Below are positions 36,101-43,869 of a stretch of DNA of 64,000 nt, one piece after another. Each line of letters starts with the position of its first letter. Position 1 is the first letter of the stretch. The stretch is from the NCBI RefSeq assembly GCF_000745775.1, contig NZ_JQJY01000001.1:744001-808000 (forward strand), given 5' to 3'. The stretch comes from Flavobacterium sp. ASV13 (GTDB lineage Bacteria > Bacteroidota > Bacteroidia > Flavobacteriales > Flavobacteriaceae). The notes below the pieces were generated by a model. It saw nothing but the letters and a program-made list of their open reading frames with translations, did no database searches and was not told the origin of the DNA. The translations under genes were made by a program, and so were the position numbers.

Positions 36101-38934
36101 CTGATGACAAAGAAATACTTGCAGATCATTTTAAACTGTATCATAAAGACGGACTTCCTGAAGTCGAATATGGTGAAATTGAAAGTATTGTAAACAATAG
36201 CACCAATAACCTTACTTCAATTGTAAAAATAAGAGAGTATAGAATTATCAGCAGTGACCAGCAAGTTAAACTCGGATTAGATAATTCCAATAAAACCAGA
36301 TTTGAAAGAGGAGTTTTAACGATTGGAGATCAAAATTATATCATTCAAAATATCGAAGTTAAATTCAAGAAGGATGAAAATTCTAATGATGTTTTTGATT
36401 ATGCTCTTATCGAAGTATTGAAAAAGGAAGTTACTGACAAACTTCATGCTGATGGAGATGCAACAATAGATTCTGAACAGATTCAAGATATTAAACTTCC
36501 TGAAAGCAGATTGTGTACGCTGGTACAAAACATGCAAACAGCTTCTAATTGGCATCAACCTCAAATTGATTTTACAGTTCAATATCCTGAGAGTTTAAAC
36601 AAAATTCACAGAGAAGTTATTGAACATATAAGTCAAAACGGAAGGGATTTACAGTTAGAAAAAACAAGAGGAGTTTGGAATGATGTAGTAGTTGAACGAG
36701 TTTTTGAAAATTCGTATGAAATGAATGAAAATGGAACGTACAAAGTAGATGACGAAGGCAATCCAATTCCATTATTATCTGAGAAAAAACATTTAGGATT
36801 GTATAAAATCATTTTCAAAAATTTCAATTTACCTCAGCATTTTCAATTTAAATCGGAAAAAGAAAACTCCGTGGAATGGTCGAATGGTATTGTGAGATTG
36901 TTTACAAAAGATGCTTTTGAAGAAGGAAATCCTGTACCTAAAAAATCAAGAAAAGAGTTCAAGGTTTATAAAACAGAAAACATCGGTACGACTGGAGATT
37001 TAGTCTTGTATATTGATGATCCAGATTTTAAACTTGGTAATTATGTTACGCAAACAATGGCTGAGGGTTATGATGAAATTTTAGGTGCTAAAAATGGTCT
37101 TCACACAGAAAACGGGGTGTCAGATTATGAGAATGATTATGTGTCTCAGTCTGCAAACTACTATCCAAGTTACAAGGTTTATTTGTACGCAGACGCTGTT
37201 TCGGGAATTACTCAAGAAAATATTCTGCCAAGAGAGAATGAAAATACGCATTATTCAGTTTTCGGAGTCAGTACACATTCAAAAACAGATGTTTGTTACA
37301 AATCAAAAATTAGTATTCCTTGTCCGATGTATGCTGTTAAAGTTGAAAAAACGGAGAAACCTGAAGAAATTATTGGTGGCAGTTTGTATGCAACTCGTCC
37401 AGATTTTTATAATCGTTCGACTTTTACTTTCACAACTAAATATGATGATAGTAGAAAACCTTATGGATTATTGCATTACAGAGCCAATGACGAAGATTTG
37501 CTTAACGTTTTATACAAACCGGAAACTGTAACTACAATCCGAGAAGAATTGAACAAACTGGGCGGAAATGATGAAATTGATTTTAATGACAGATGGGCAG
37601 ATTTTTTAAATTTTAATGAACTTGCAACAAGAGGTCAATATGACGTTTTTCCAAAAAACGAATCTGAAGAAAATTATCAGTTTCCATTACCTGACAACGC
37701 AGAATTTATAAAACTAATTAATGATTTTATTGAATGGCATAATCAAACACAAGGTACGCAAGAGTCAACAATAACTTCGATTGCATCATTAAATCAGGTT
37801 TTAATTTCACAAGCAGTTCAGGAGCCAATGTTAGCGGTTTATTTTATTGAACAAGCTGTTCATAATGCTTTTGTCCCATTAACTGAAGTTCCTGTTATTT
37901 ATGAGCATATTAAAGGTAATAACTATGTTCCGGTTAATAAAAAACAGACTATTAAAGATAAAAATGGAAATGCTTTAAAACCAACTGACACTGATTTTGA
38001 CATTGCTCCAATGATGAAAGTTGTAAATGAAAGCCAAAACAGAGTACAATTTACCGATTTTAATCTGGATGGAAACTCGCAGAATATCTATTTCTACGCT
38101 GTTCGTGAAATGGACATCAAAATGAATTTCGGTGAATTCAGCGATCTTTTAGGACCTGTAAAATTAGTAGCTTCTACTCCACCAAAAACTCCAGAAATTA
38201 AGAGAATTATGCCAATTCTTGAAAACCAGGTGTTAGGAATAAAACCTACCGTTCAAATTGAGTTAAATGCGTATCAGCCAGAATATAAAATCAGGAAAAT
38301 TAATATTTATCGTGCTACAACAATGTTGGAAGCTCAGTCAATAAGAACAATGAAATTGGCTAAAGAAATTGTAATTAATGAAGATACTTTATCTGCTGAT
38401 TTTGACAATGTCTGGACCGTTTACGATGATTTTCAAGATTTAGAAGAAGTTCCATTTGGTGATGGTCTTTTTTACAGAATTACGGTTTCCAAACAAATTG
38501 AATATGCGGATCCGGAATCTACTACTGAAAATCCAATTATAAATATTGATTATACTCCGTCACAGCCGTCAAAAATTACAGCAACTGTTATTGTTGATAG
38601 TGTTTCGCCAGAATCACCAGTTTTGGAAGCTTCTGCAACTGTCTCGGGAACAAATGGAGAAATCTTAAAACCTGTAGTTTTCAATTGGAATAAAACCGTT
38701 TATAATGGTAAATATCATTTATACAAAATGAACAGTCAGGGTAATTGGGATAAAATTCATGAAATTTCAACAAATCTTGAAAATATTGCCTTACCGCTTC
38801 AGCAGACAAAATTAAATACTGATGAATTGATTATCAAAAATGAAGACGGTGACAGAATTTACCATCATTTTAAAGTAATCTCAGAAAACACATCAGGCAT
38901 GCTCAACAGTGACGAAAAAATCCTAACTCTTTAA
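33103..38934 (+). CDS. Giant protein with N-terminal von Willebrand A domain (1943 aa)
   Basis: Residues 14-200 form a vWA domain with a complete MIDAS: D23-x-S25-x-S27 in VVDESGS, T64 in NSDTAV and D124 in VVTDG. It is therefore predicted to bind a metal ion and a protein ligand. A beta-sandwich follows (GTLVLKNKSRVPLTLSAG, about 245-335), then about 1300 residues of large soluble beta/alpha domains with no motif that I recognise. Near the C-terminus are FN3-like domains (about 1690-1943, PEIKRIMPIL, RKINIYRA, GLFYRITVS). No signal peptide or membrane segment is seen. It is translationally close to the 2475-aa gene and ends at a strong terminator, so the two giants form one transcription unit and probably one complex. 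Confidence 0.75.
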   Translation: MSSINLQESQLSGCATYVAIVVDESGSINGNEAQQIRDGLTSFINSQAQSNITLSLIGMSNSDTAVRPDNVIQKKISSNSQDFIDWISLYGLGNQSIQSDYWASGLNVAKNLSVTPDIVFVVTDGLQVNNSEYLKNLFTELNLTSKVFVYGVTSSFDTIEELTTPLTNFLERTPVLKNDQTSALDSDYIRVPDFSTLGIELNRLATNLSDLQIGCFPNVSIIDDNLVYPSLKKGLKISAQCGTLVLKNKSRVPLTLSAGTKIHNEKNLNGLTFKLDNSVTISGKDEVEVPIRIEGKPLSFGHFSTLVDLSDVFNPLGVSINFNVGRESSTIEITPGKTNLQSTYLQVVTAGSRGIDSTKGIHLRWMLNGKLGENHLPKGELYDGENSNSSFNKPDDFVKVYRAPYTKISQTVDLTQNPNVVDNKKALWIYKTVNPQRSVYINFKDDKKYKSIKLSIDPLTNPVAFMQAYGNGLIEIETKTDLFFAAELDFSSSNTSKSVKLETLSVAENKITASKNVSSRKTYTSAQLNNKIRVVAENGRSIRFKADYCLLNAIQFEFYSDFITNANTNGDWILKGKYGLDTDDFKVFEQLEPKLNAVHGKWLKFNDGEYVNTKNYKAKWNRPTVENDITDENIKDIVLEYIDLSKSGNPKAEKDIHFGDRIPVNEPKEGEVQQYAENLTKISYLDILNIAANDYHVARMLGLGCLDLDEEVYDGEYVYLTEYTTFGSLEEGIEGKEMQHLSMSIPTSINTERMPLPVQLSKIVPGLNVNSDENPNNRITDPEGYSFDGKKRFVSLFMDDVMDYDTVNPNSKNDFFKSSLEYDGSAFTFPIYLGIDHKIATKPTWKTPELSHDIEYKSVNQNLKESEFETVPINIPEAGKSVLNAIQEQTGENTYIYQAYGINIFSRATSGRQISIKSDIKPANNLMPPSNMNALLVTEENPLMFTSQSEQQLLGKITGADKTLIRIMFDYYSAQELLSYPVPREMTVTDAETDKESIFPDDKEILADHFKLYHKDGLPEVEYGEIESIVNNSTNNLTSIVKIREYRIISSDQQVKLGLDNSNKTRFERGVLTIGDQNYIIQNIEVKFKKDENSNDVFDYALIEVLKKEVTDKLHADGDATIDSEQIQDIKLPESRLCTLVQNMQTASNWHQPQIDFTVQYPESLNKIHREVIEHISQNGRDLQLEKTRGVWNDVVVERVFENSYEMNENGTYKVDDEGNPIPLLSEKKHLGLYKIIFKNFNLPQHFQFKSEKENSVEWSNGIVRLFTKDAFEEGNPVPKKSRKEFKVYKTENIGTTGDLVLYIDDPDFKLGNYVTQTMAEGYDEILGAKNGLHTENGVSDYENDYVSQSANYYPSYKVYLYADAVSGITQENILPRENENTHYSVFGVSTHSKTDVCYKSKISIPCPMYAVKVEKTEKPEEIIGGSLYATRPDFYNRSTFTFTTKYDDSRKPYGLLHYRANDEDLLNVLYKPETVTTIREELNKLGGNDEIDFNDRWADFLNFNELATRGQYDVFPKNESEENYQFPLPDNAEFIKLINDFIEWHNQTQGTQESTITSIASLNQVLISQAVQEPMLAVYFIEQAVHNAFVPLTEVPVIYEHIKGNNYVPVNKKQTIKDKNGNALKPTDTDFDIAPMMKVVNESQNRVQFTDFNLDGNSQNIYFYAVREMDIKMNFGEFSDLLGPVKLVASTPPKTPEIKRIMPILENQVLGIKPTVQIELNAYQPEYKIRKINIYRATTMLEAQSIRTMKLAKEIVINEDTLSADFDNVWTVYDDFQDLEEVPFGDGLFYRITVSKQIEYADPESTTENPIINIDYTPSQPSKITATVIVDSVSPESPVLEASATVSGTNGEILKPVVFNWNKTVYNGKYHLYKMNSQGNWDKIHEISTNLENIALPLQQTKLNTDELIIKNEDGDRIYHHFKVISENTSGMLNSDEKILTL

Positions 38935-38942
38935 AATTAATA

Positions 38943-38970
38943 AATACCAATGAATCAAATCATTGGTATT
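38943..38970 (+). terminator. Terminator after the giant operon
   Basis: AATACCAATGA-ATCAAA-TCATTGGTATT, a perfect 11-pair stem followed by TATTTC, eight bases after the stop of the vWA giant. Confidence 0.85.
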
Positions 38971-39022
38971 TATTTCAGGTCTCATTAAAACATTTAAAAG
39001 CAAAGAAATAAAACTAAATAAA

Positions 39023-40180
39023 ATGGCAATACTAAGAAACGATTTTCACAACAAATTCAAAGATGGAGATATTCCATCACACCTTGACTTCGTAGAAATT
39101 TTTGACAATTTCGTTCATAAAGAAGACGACAAAGCCGACTTTCAAATGGTCGAAACAGGAACAGATAATCAACATTACATCACTCCAGCACTTTTAAAAG
39201 CAGCTTTTCAAAATGCAGGAATTATTGCAGGTAATTGTTACGTTCCTTATAAAGAATTTCAGGATAACTTTTCAGGATCATCTATTCAATTAGATCAAGC
39301 TCCTATTGCAGACAGCGTTAAAGTCTATAAAAATGGGCAATTATTAAAAGAAATTAACGATTATAATTTAAACTACGACAGTGGAGTACTTACTTTTTCA
39401 TCTCCAATAAATGGTCGAAATATTGAAATAAATTACTGGTCTAAAAATTTTGATACTGAATCTGAAGGAGCTGGCTCAGATCCGATTCTTGGAAATTTAT
39501 CTATTCCTTTTAAAGAAAATTTTGACGAAGATACTTTTACTAACGATAAAATCACTTTAAAAGAAATTCCGGTAAAAGACAGTATCAGAATTTACAAAAA
39601 CGGCCAGCTACTTAGAGAAGGCACAGGCAAAGATTATGCTGTAGATTACAACAATGGAATTATTACATTCTCAGCTGTAATTGAAGATCGTAATATCGAG
39701 GTTGATTATTGGTACAAAAGCACAGTTACTTTATCTGATTTGGAACTGAATACCAAATACGTCGATTTAACAACAGCGCAAACAATTGGAGGAAATAAAA
39801 CTTTTACTGAAGCTGTTGAAGGTAAAAGCTTTATTAAAACTGGTGGAACTTCAAATCAATTTTTAATGGCAGATGGCTCCGTATCAACTTCTCCTGGCTC
39901 TGATTATGATGCTGGACATTCTATTGGTACAATCCCTCTCACTGGAGGCTATCAAAAATTTAGCAACGGATTAATATTACAGTGGGCTTATTTAATGAAT
40001 AATGCCAATACCTACAACTTTCCTTTAACATGGCCAAATGGCGCTTTAAGTGTTATGGTATCTACTTTAAGAACGAGCTCTGGAAGCAGAGGATACAATC
40101 ACGTAGCTAATATTACGAACAATACTTATTATGCCCTTATTGACGGAAGTTACGGATACATGTTCGCAATTGGCTATTAA
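39023..40180 (+). CDS. Phage tail-fibre-like protein with paired beta repeats and C-terminal knob
   Basis: Start taken at ATG 39023 (MAILRNDFHNKFKDGD), since the longer frame from TTG 38963 runs back into the terminator hairpin. 385 residues. Two repeats of about 75 residues (DSVKVYKNGQLLKEI ... VLTFSSPINGRNIEINYW and DSIRIYKNGQLLREG ... IITFSAVIEDRNIEVDYW, quoted in parts) are a common fibre stalk module. A linker with AQTIGGNKTFTEAV follows, then a C-terminal knob (YQKFSNGLILQWA ... TFNFPLTWP-like) resembling gp53-type fibre ends. It heads the second appendage module. Confidence 0.8.
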   Translation: MAILRNDFHNKFKDGDIPSHLDFVEIFDNFVHKEDDKADFQMVETGTDNQHYITPALLKAAFQNAGIIAGNCYVPYKEFQDNFSGSSIQLDQAPIADSVKVYKNGQLLKEINDYNLNYDSGVLTFSSPINGRNIEINYWSKNFDTESEGAGSDPILGNLSIPFKENFDEDTFTNDKITLKEIPVKDSIRIYKNGQLLREGTGKDYAVDYNNGIITFSAVIEDRNIEVDYWYKSTVTLSDLELNTKYVDLTTAQTIGGNKTFTEAVEGKSFIKTGGTSNQFLMADGSVSTSPGSDYDAGHSIGTIPLTGGYQKFSNGLILQWAYLMNNANTYNFPLTWPNGALSVMVSTLRTSSGSRGYNHVANITNNTYYALIDGSYGYMFAIGY

Positions 40181-40203
40181 TTATAAACTGAAAAATAAAA
40201 ATT

Positions 40204-40572
40204 ATGTATAAAGGAACATATAACGAAAACGGAGATTACACAGGCTTTTATGTTGAAGGAATTCATGAAAATATTCCAAAACCAAATATCGAATTAACCG
40301 AAGAAGAATGGCAACAGGCATTGTCTAAAAATTATAAAGTAATTGAAGGCAAACATACATTTTCTCCTTTTGTTCAAAATAAAGAAGAGCTTTTAGAAAA
40401 TTTAAGAGCTAAAAGAAATTCATTATTGATGGAAAGTGACTGGACGCAAGTACAAGATTCACCTCTTTCTGAAGAGAAAAAATCGGCTTGGAAAAATTAC
40501 AGACAAGAACTAAGAGATCTGACTGATTTTGAAGATGTAGCAACAGTTGTTTGGCCAGTAAAACCTATTTAA
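40204..40572 (+). CDS. Tail-fibre assembly chaperone-like protein
   Basis: A 122-residue soluble protein directly after the fibre gene (23 bases). The C-terminal half (LRAKRNSLLMESDWTQVQD then EEKKSAWKNYRQELRDL then VVWPVKP) is the hallmark pattern of phage tail-assembly chaperone proteins encoded behind tail fibres. The WTQ.D and YRQ.LR motifs are both present. It probably helps fold or trimerise the neighbouring fibre. Confidence 0.8.
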   Translation: MYKGTYNENGDYTGFYVEGIHENIPKPNIELTEEEWQQALSKNYKVIEGKHTFSPFVQNKEELLENLRAKRNSLLMESDWTQVQDSPLSEEKKSAWKNYRQELRDLTDFEDVATVVWPVKPI

Positions 40573-40637
40573 TAAATATTCATTTATAGATTTTAAATGA
40601 ATATTCAATCAAATAACTATTCTTTATTAAAATAAAT

Positions 40638-41732
40638 ATGGAAGAAAATACAACATACAAACCTTTTGCTTATATAGATAATTATGTACCTACTGAAGGG
40701 GAAACTATTTATTATAATATAGAGCAAACTTTAACCAAAACTAAGAATGATTGTGCTATAGGAATCCCTAGTTCAGTAACTTTAACTGCTGAAGCCAATA
40801 AATTTGTATCAAATTCAAGTATTGAAAAGGCAAATGAACAGGCAGAAGCCTGGCTAAAAACTAATACTCAAGCTTATGCCAATAATATAGGTGTATGTAT
40901 GATTGATAACACTCCACCAAGCAGTTTTGTACTAAGTGCATCAGTTGTTGCTTCAAATACGGTAGTCTTGTCATGGACTGCGTCTACAGATAACATTGGA
41001 GTTATTGGTTATGATATTTTTATTGATGATACTTTTTTGGCATCCACTTCAAATGATGTTTTGCAATATATAGTTGACGAACTTTCATCTTCTACAGCCT
41101 ACAGTTTTTATGTAAAAGCAAAAGACGCAGCTGGTAATTCGAGCAATAGTAATTTATTAGCAGTAACGACACTACCTGTTATTTTAAATTTACCAGTAAC
41201 AAAGTCGGTAATTTTTGAAAATAGAAATACCAACTGGGATAACTGTCGAAACGCTACGACAGCTCAAACGTATTATCAAAGCAATAATCTTTTAGGAGCA
41301 GCAAAAGATACGCAAGAATATATCCTTAATAGATATAGAGCTACGATTGATACTTTATCTCTTGAATCAAAGCCAAAATCTGCTAAATTGAAATTTAGAT
41401 TTGCTTCAAATGCTATAGGAAACGCATTAACTTTTCATCTATTTGCAACAAATAATGTTGTTCCCTATTCTCAAAATTTTCAGCTTGAAGATTGGAATGA
41501 TTGGGACATGAGTACTTTTATTGGAAGCACTACTTTTCCAACCAACTCAACTGAATACGGGGAAATAGAATTACAACCTGCTCATTTAGATTTACTAAAC
41601 AATCGAGAAGGTTTTAATTTTTTCCTAATCTCAAATGGAGATAAAGAAAATAATGCTCCTACCAGCAATAGCAGACCTACACTTTCTATGACTCCTGATA
41701 CTGGAGAAATCTATTTAGAATGCGAGTTATAG
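40638..41732 (+). CDS. Modular appendage protein: DUF5977-like, FN3, C-terminal beta-sandwich
   Basis: A 364-residue protein. Residues 15-92 resemble DUF5977 (TKNDCAIGIPSSVTLTAEANKF ... ANEQAEAWLKTNTQAYANNIGVC in parts), a repeat of Bacteroidetes phage and surface proteins. Residues 93-180 are a fibronectin type III domain (DNTPPSSFVLSASVV, YDIFIDDTFLAST, SFYVKAKDAAGNSS). The last 175 residues are strand-rich with SAKLKFRFASNAIGNALTFHLF and RPTLSMTPDTGEIYLECEL, similar to DNRLRE-type stalk domains. There is no signal peptide. It is probably an adhesive part of the appendage. Confidence 0.7.
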   Translation: MEENTTYKPFAYIDNYVPTEGETIYYNIEQTLTKTKNDCAIGIPSSVTLTAEANKFVSNSSIEKANEQAEAWLKTNTQAYANNIGVCMIDNTPPSSFVLSASVVASNTVVLSWTASTDNIGVIGYDIFIDDTFLASTSNDVLQYIVDELSSSTAYSFYVKAKDAAGNSSNSNLLAVTTLPVILNLPVTKSVIFENRNTNWDNCRNATTAQTYYQSNNLLGAAKDTQEYILNRYRATIDTLSLESKPKSAKLKFRFASNAIGNALTFHLFATNNVVPYSQNFQLEDWNDWDMSTFIGSTTFPTNSTEYGEIELQPAHLDLLNNREGFNFFLISNGDKENNAPTSNSRPTLSMTPDTGEIYLECEL

Positions 41733-41773
41733 ATTAAAAAATAAAACAACCATCTTTTAAATAACAAAAAAAA

Positions 41774-42376
41774 ATGAGCACTAATCATAATAGAATAAAA
41801 GTCTCCGATTTAGAAACAAATGAGCGAGACAAAATTTTAAGTACTAATTCACTTGGCGAATTAGAATTTATGAATGTGAATGATCTAAAAGCTGAAAATT
41901 ATAATGCATTAGATTATATTGAAGAAGGAAAAGCTCTGGATGCGAGACAAGGAAAAGTTTTAAAGGATTATATTGATAGCTTTAAAAACGGTCTTAAGTC
42001 TTATTTTGATAGTTTATATCAATCGATTTTAGTTTCTGGAACAAATATCAAAACTATTTGTGGCATTCCATTGCTTGGAAGCGGAAGCATCGATGCTGAT
42101 ATTTTAGAACAAGTTATTATTAATTCAAGCACAAGCATTCAAGAATCTTGGAAAGGCAGGACTGTCTTAATACAAACTAGCTGCACTATTACGGTACCTG
42201 CATCACTAAGTGATTCATTTGCTTTTCAAGGCATTACAATGCCTGGAGTCACAATTACATGGCAAATAACCGCCCCAAAAACTTGGCTTTTTGGTTCTCC
42301 AAATGCTACACTAGAAAAAAGTACTTTCTCATTTATTCAAAAAGGTACTACTAACAGTATTATTCTTCTACAATAA
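41774..42376 (+). CDS. Short fibre-like protein with conserved N-domain
   Basis: 200 residues with the full conserved N-domain (HNRIKVSDLETNERDKIL, NALDY, ALDARQGKVLKD), a short stalk (SGTNIKTICGIPLLGSGSI) and a C-terminal beta domain (ISTS-like; TWQITAPKTWLFGSPN). The stop overlaps the next gene by one base (TAATG), so the two are translationally coupled and may form a split fibre. Confidence 0.75.
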   Translation: MSTNHNRIKVSDLETNERDKILSTNSLGELEFMNVNDLKAENYNALDYIEEGKALDARQGKVLKDYIDSFKNGLKSYFDSLYQSILVSGTNIKTICGIPLLGSGSIDADILEQVIINSSTSIQESWKGRTVLIQTSCTITVPASLSDSFAFQGITMPGVTITWQITAPKTWLFGSPNATLEKSTFSFIQKGTTNSIILLQ

Positions 42377-43812
42377 TGGGAATTAGAAGCTATAATTATG
42401 GAAAATTAAAAAATAATTCTCCTAATACATTCATAGGGGGAATTGCTCTTCAAGTAAGCACAGCATCAGCTTTAGCGACCAAATTAGGTATCGCAGTAAG
42501 TAATATTAAATCCTTTCAAATAAATTCAAATGGATTAGATATCAGCTGCAGAATCAATATAAATTATAATTTAGGAAATGGGTTTAGCAACAACGGCTCA
42601 CTTATAACATACTTCCTTGATTTTGATGGAAGAGTTACTTCTCTTGCAAATTCGTTTTATTCATGCTTTTCGCTAAAATATGTATATCTTCCAAAAGTTA
42701 CTTCAATTGGAGAATTCTGCTTCTATCATGAAAACCAAAGAACTGATTATGAAACGATGTATCCTATAAAGGCATTATATCTACCTTCATTAATTTATTT
42801 AGGCAAAAATGTTACTAACAATGAAGGCGTTTTCAAAAGTACCACTCGTCCCACAAATTTGTATACTAATGACTATCTAAGAACTGTAAATGCAGGTAAT
42901 CCAGATAATGACATTGTAAGTGGAGCAGCTATAGGAGTAACTACAACATATATTTTAGATTTCACAAAACCTAATTCTATAACTAATTTATCTGCAGGAG
43001 ACATTTATAATTCTGCAATACAATTAAACTTCGCAATACCATTAAGTGTGAATACTCTTAGTGATTATGAAGTTTGGGTTAATGGCGCATATTATACTCA
43101 TATACCAGGGAGTGGATCATACATTTATGGGCTGACGGCGAATACCAATTATAATATTGAAATCTACTCTACTGATATTTATTATAATAGGTCTTATGTA
43201 AGTAATACCTTGTCAGTTTCGACAAACAGTACTTCTACTATTTCTACAAATGGTCTTATATCATATTACAGATTCAATGAGTCTTCGGGAAATATTTTAT
43301 TTGATAATTATGGTACAAACAATGGTATATATTCAGGTTGTACTCTAGGAGTGGCAGGTATAAAAGGAGGCACTAGTGCGTTTCTTAACGGAACGACTGA
43401 CTATATTGACCTCGGAAACCCTTCTGCTTTTCAATTGAATACTGGAGCTATTGTCTTTTGGGTAAAATCCACAAATGTCTTGAACAATCCTCGAACACTA
43501 ATATCTAAAAATGGGGCATATACAATAAAATTGGTATATGGTAATATAGGCACGCAACAAACTGCAACTGGATACTGGAACTTAATAGCAATTAATTTTG
43601 CACCTGGAACAAACAATTCAAGAATATATGTAAATGAATACGTAGCTTCTGTTTTCACAAATACAGTTTCTACACAGGCAAATAAGCTTATAATTGCAAG
43701 TTCTTCTACTGGATATAATGGTTCTATTGATGAAATGGCAATCTACAATAGAAATTTAACACTCCAAGAAATCAAACTAATTTTCAACAATAAAAAGGGG
43801 TCGGAATTATAA
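42376..43812 (+). CDS. Adhesin-like appendage protein: LRR_5-like, FN3 and LamG domains
   Basis: A 478-residue protein. Residues 70-160 carry a BspA/LRR_5-like pattern (CFSLKYVYLPKVTSIGEFCF). Residues 195-285 are an FN3 domain (TKPNSITNLSAGDI, YEVWVNGAYY, NTNYNIEIYSTD). Residues 292-470 form a LamG/concanavalin-like domain (GLISYYRFNESSGN, AFLNGTTDYIDLG, IDEMAIYNRNLTLQEI), a common carbohydrate-binding fold. There is no signal peptide. The start overlaps the stop of the preceding fibre gene. Likely a receptor-binding tip. Confidence 0.75.
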   Translation: MGIRSYNYGKLKNNSPNTFIGGIALQVSTASALATKLGIAVSNIKSFQINSNGLDISCRININYNLGNGFSNNGSLITYFLDFDGRVTSLANSFYSCFSLKYVYLPKVTSIGEFCFYHENQRTDYETMYPIKALYLPSLIYLGKNVTNNEGVFKSTTRPTNLYTNDYLRTVNAGNPDNDIVSGAAIGVTTTYILDFTKPNSITNLSAGDIYNSAIQLNFAIPLSVNTLSDYEVWVNGAYYTHIPGSGSYIYGLTANTNYNIEIYSTDIYYNRSYVSNTLSVSTNSTSTISTNGLISYYRFNESSGNILFDNYGTNNGIYSGCTLGVAGIKGGTSAFLNGTTDYIDLGNPSAFQLNTGAIVFWVKSTNVLNNPRTLISKNGAYTIKLVYGNIGTQQTATGYWNLIAINFAPGTNNSRIYVNEYVASVFTNTVSTQANKLIIASSSTGYNGSIDEMAIYNRNLTLQEIKLIFNNKKGSEL

Positions 43813-43869
43813 TTATATGAAAAGAATTAGATAGTGAATCTATTCAAATATTTACTCAAAATATAAAAA

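Noticed and set aside
37085-37531. 148-codon frame inside the vWA giant gene
   Set aside because: It is a shadow in another frame of a long intact gene, with no start context or recognisable features.
38963-39022. Extended start of the fibre gene at a TTG
   Set aside because: The extra 20 codons lie partly in the terminator hairpin; the ATG at 39023 gives the typical fibre N-terminus.
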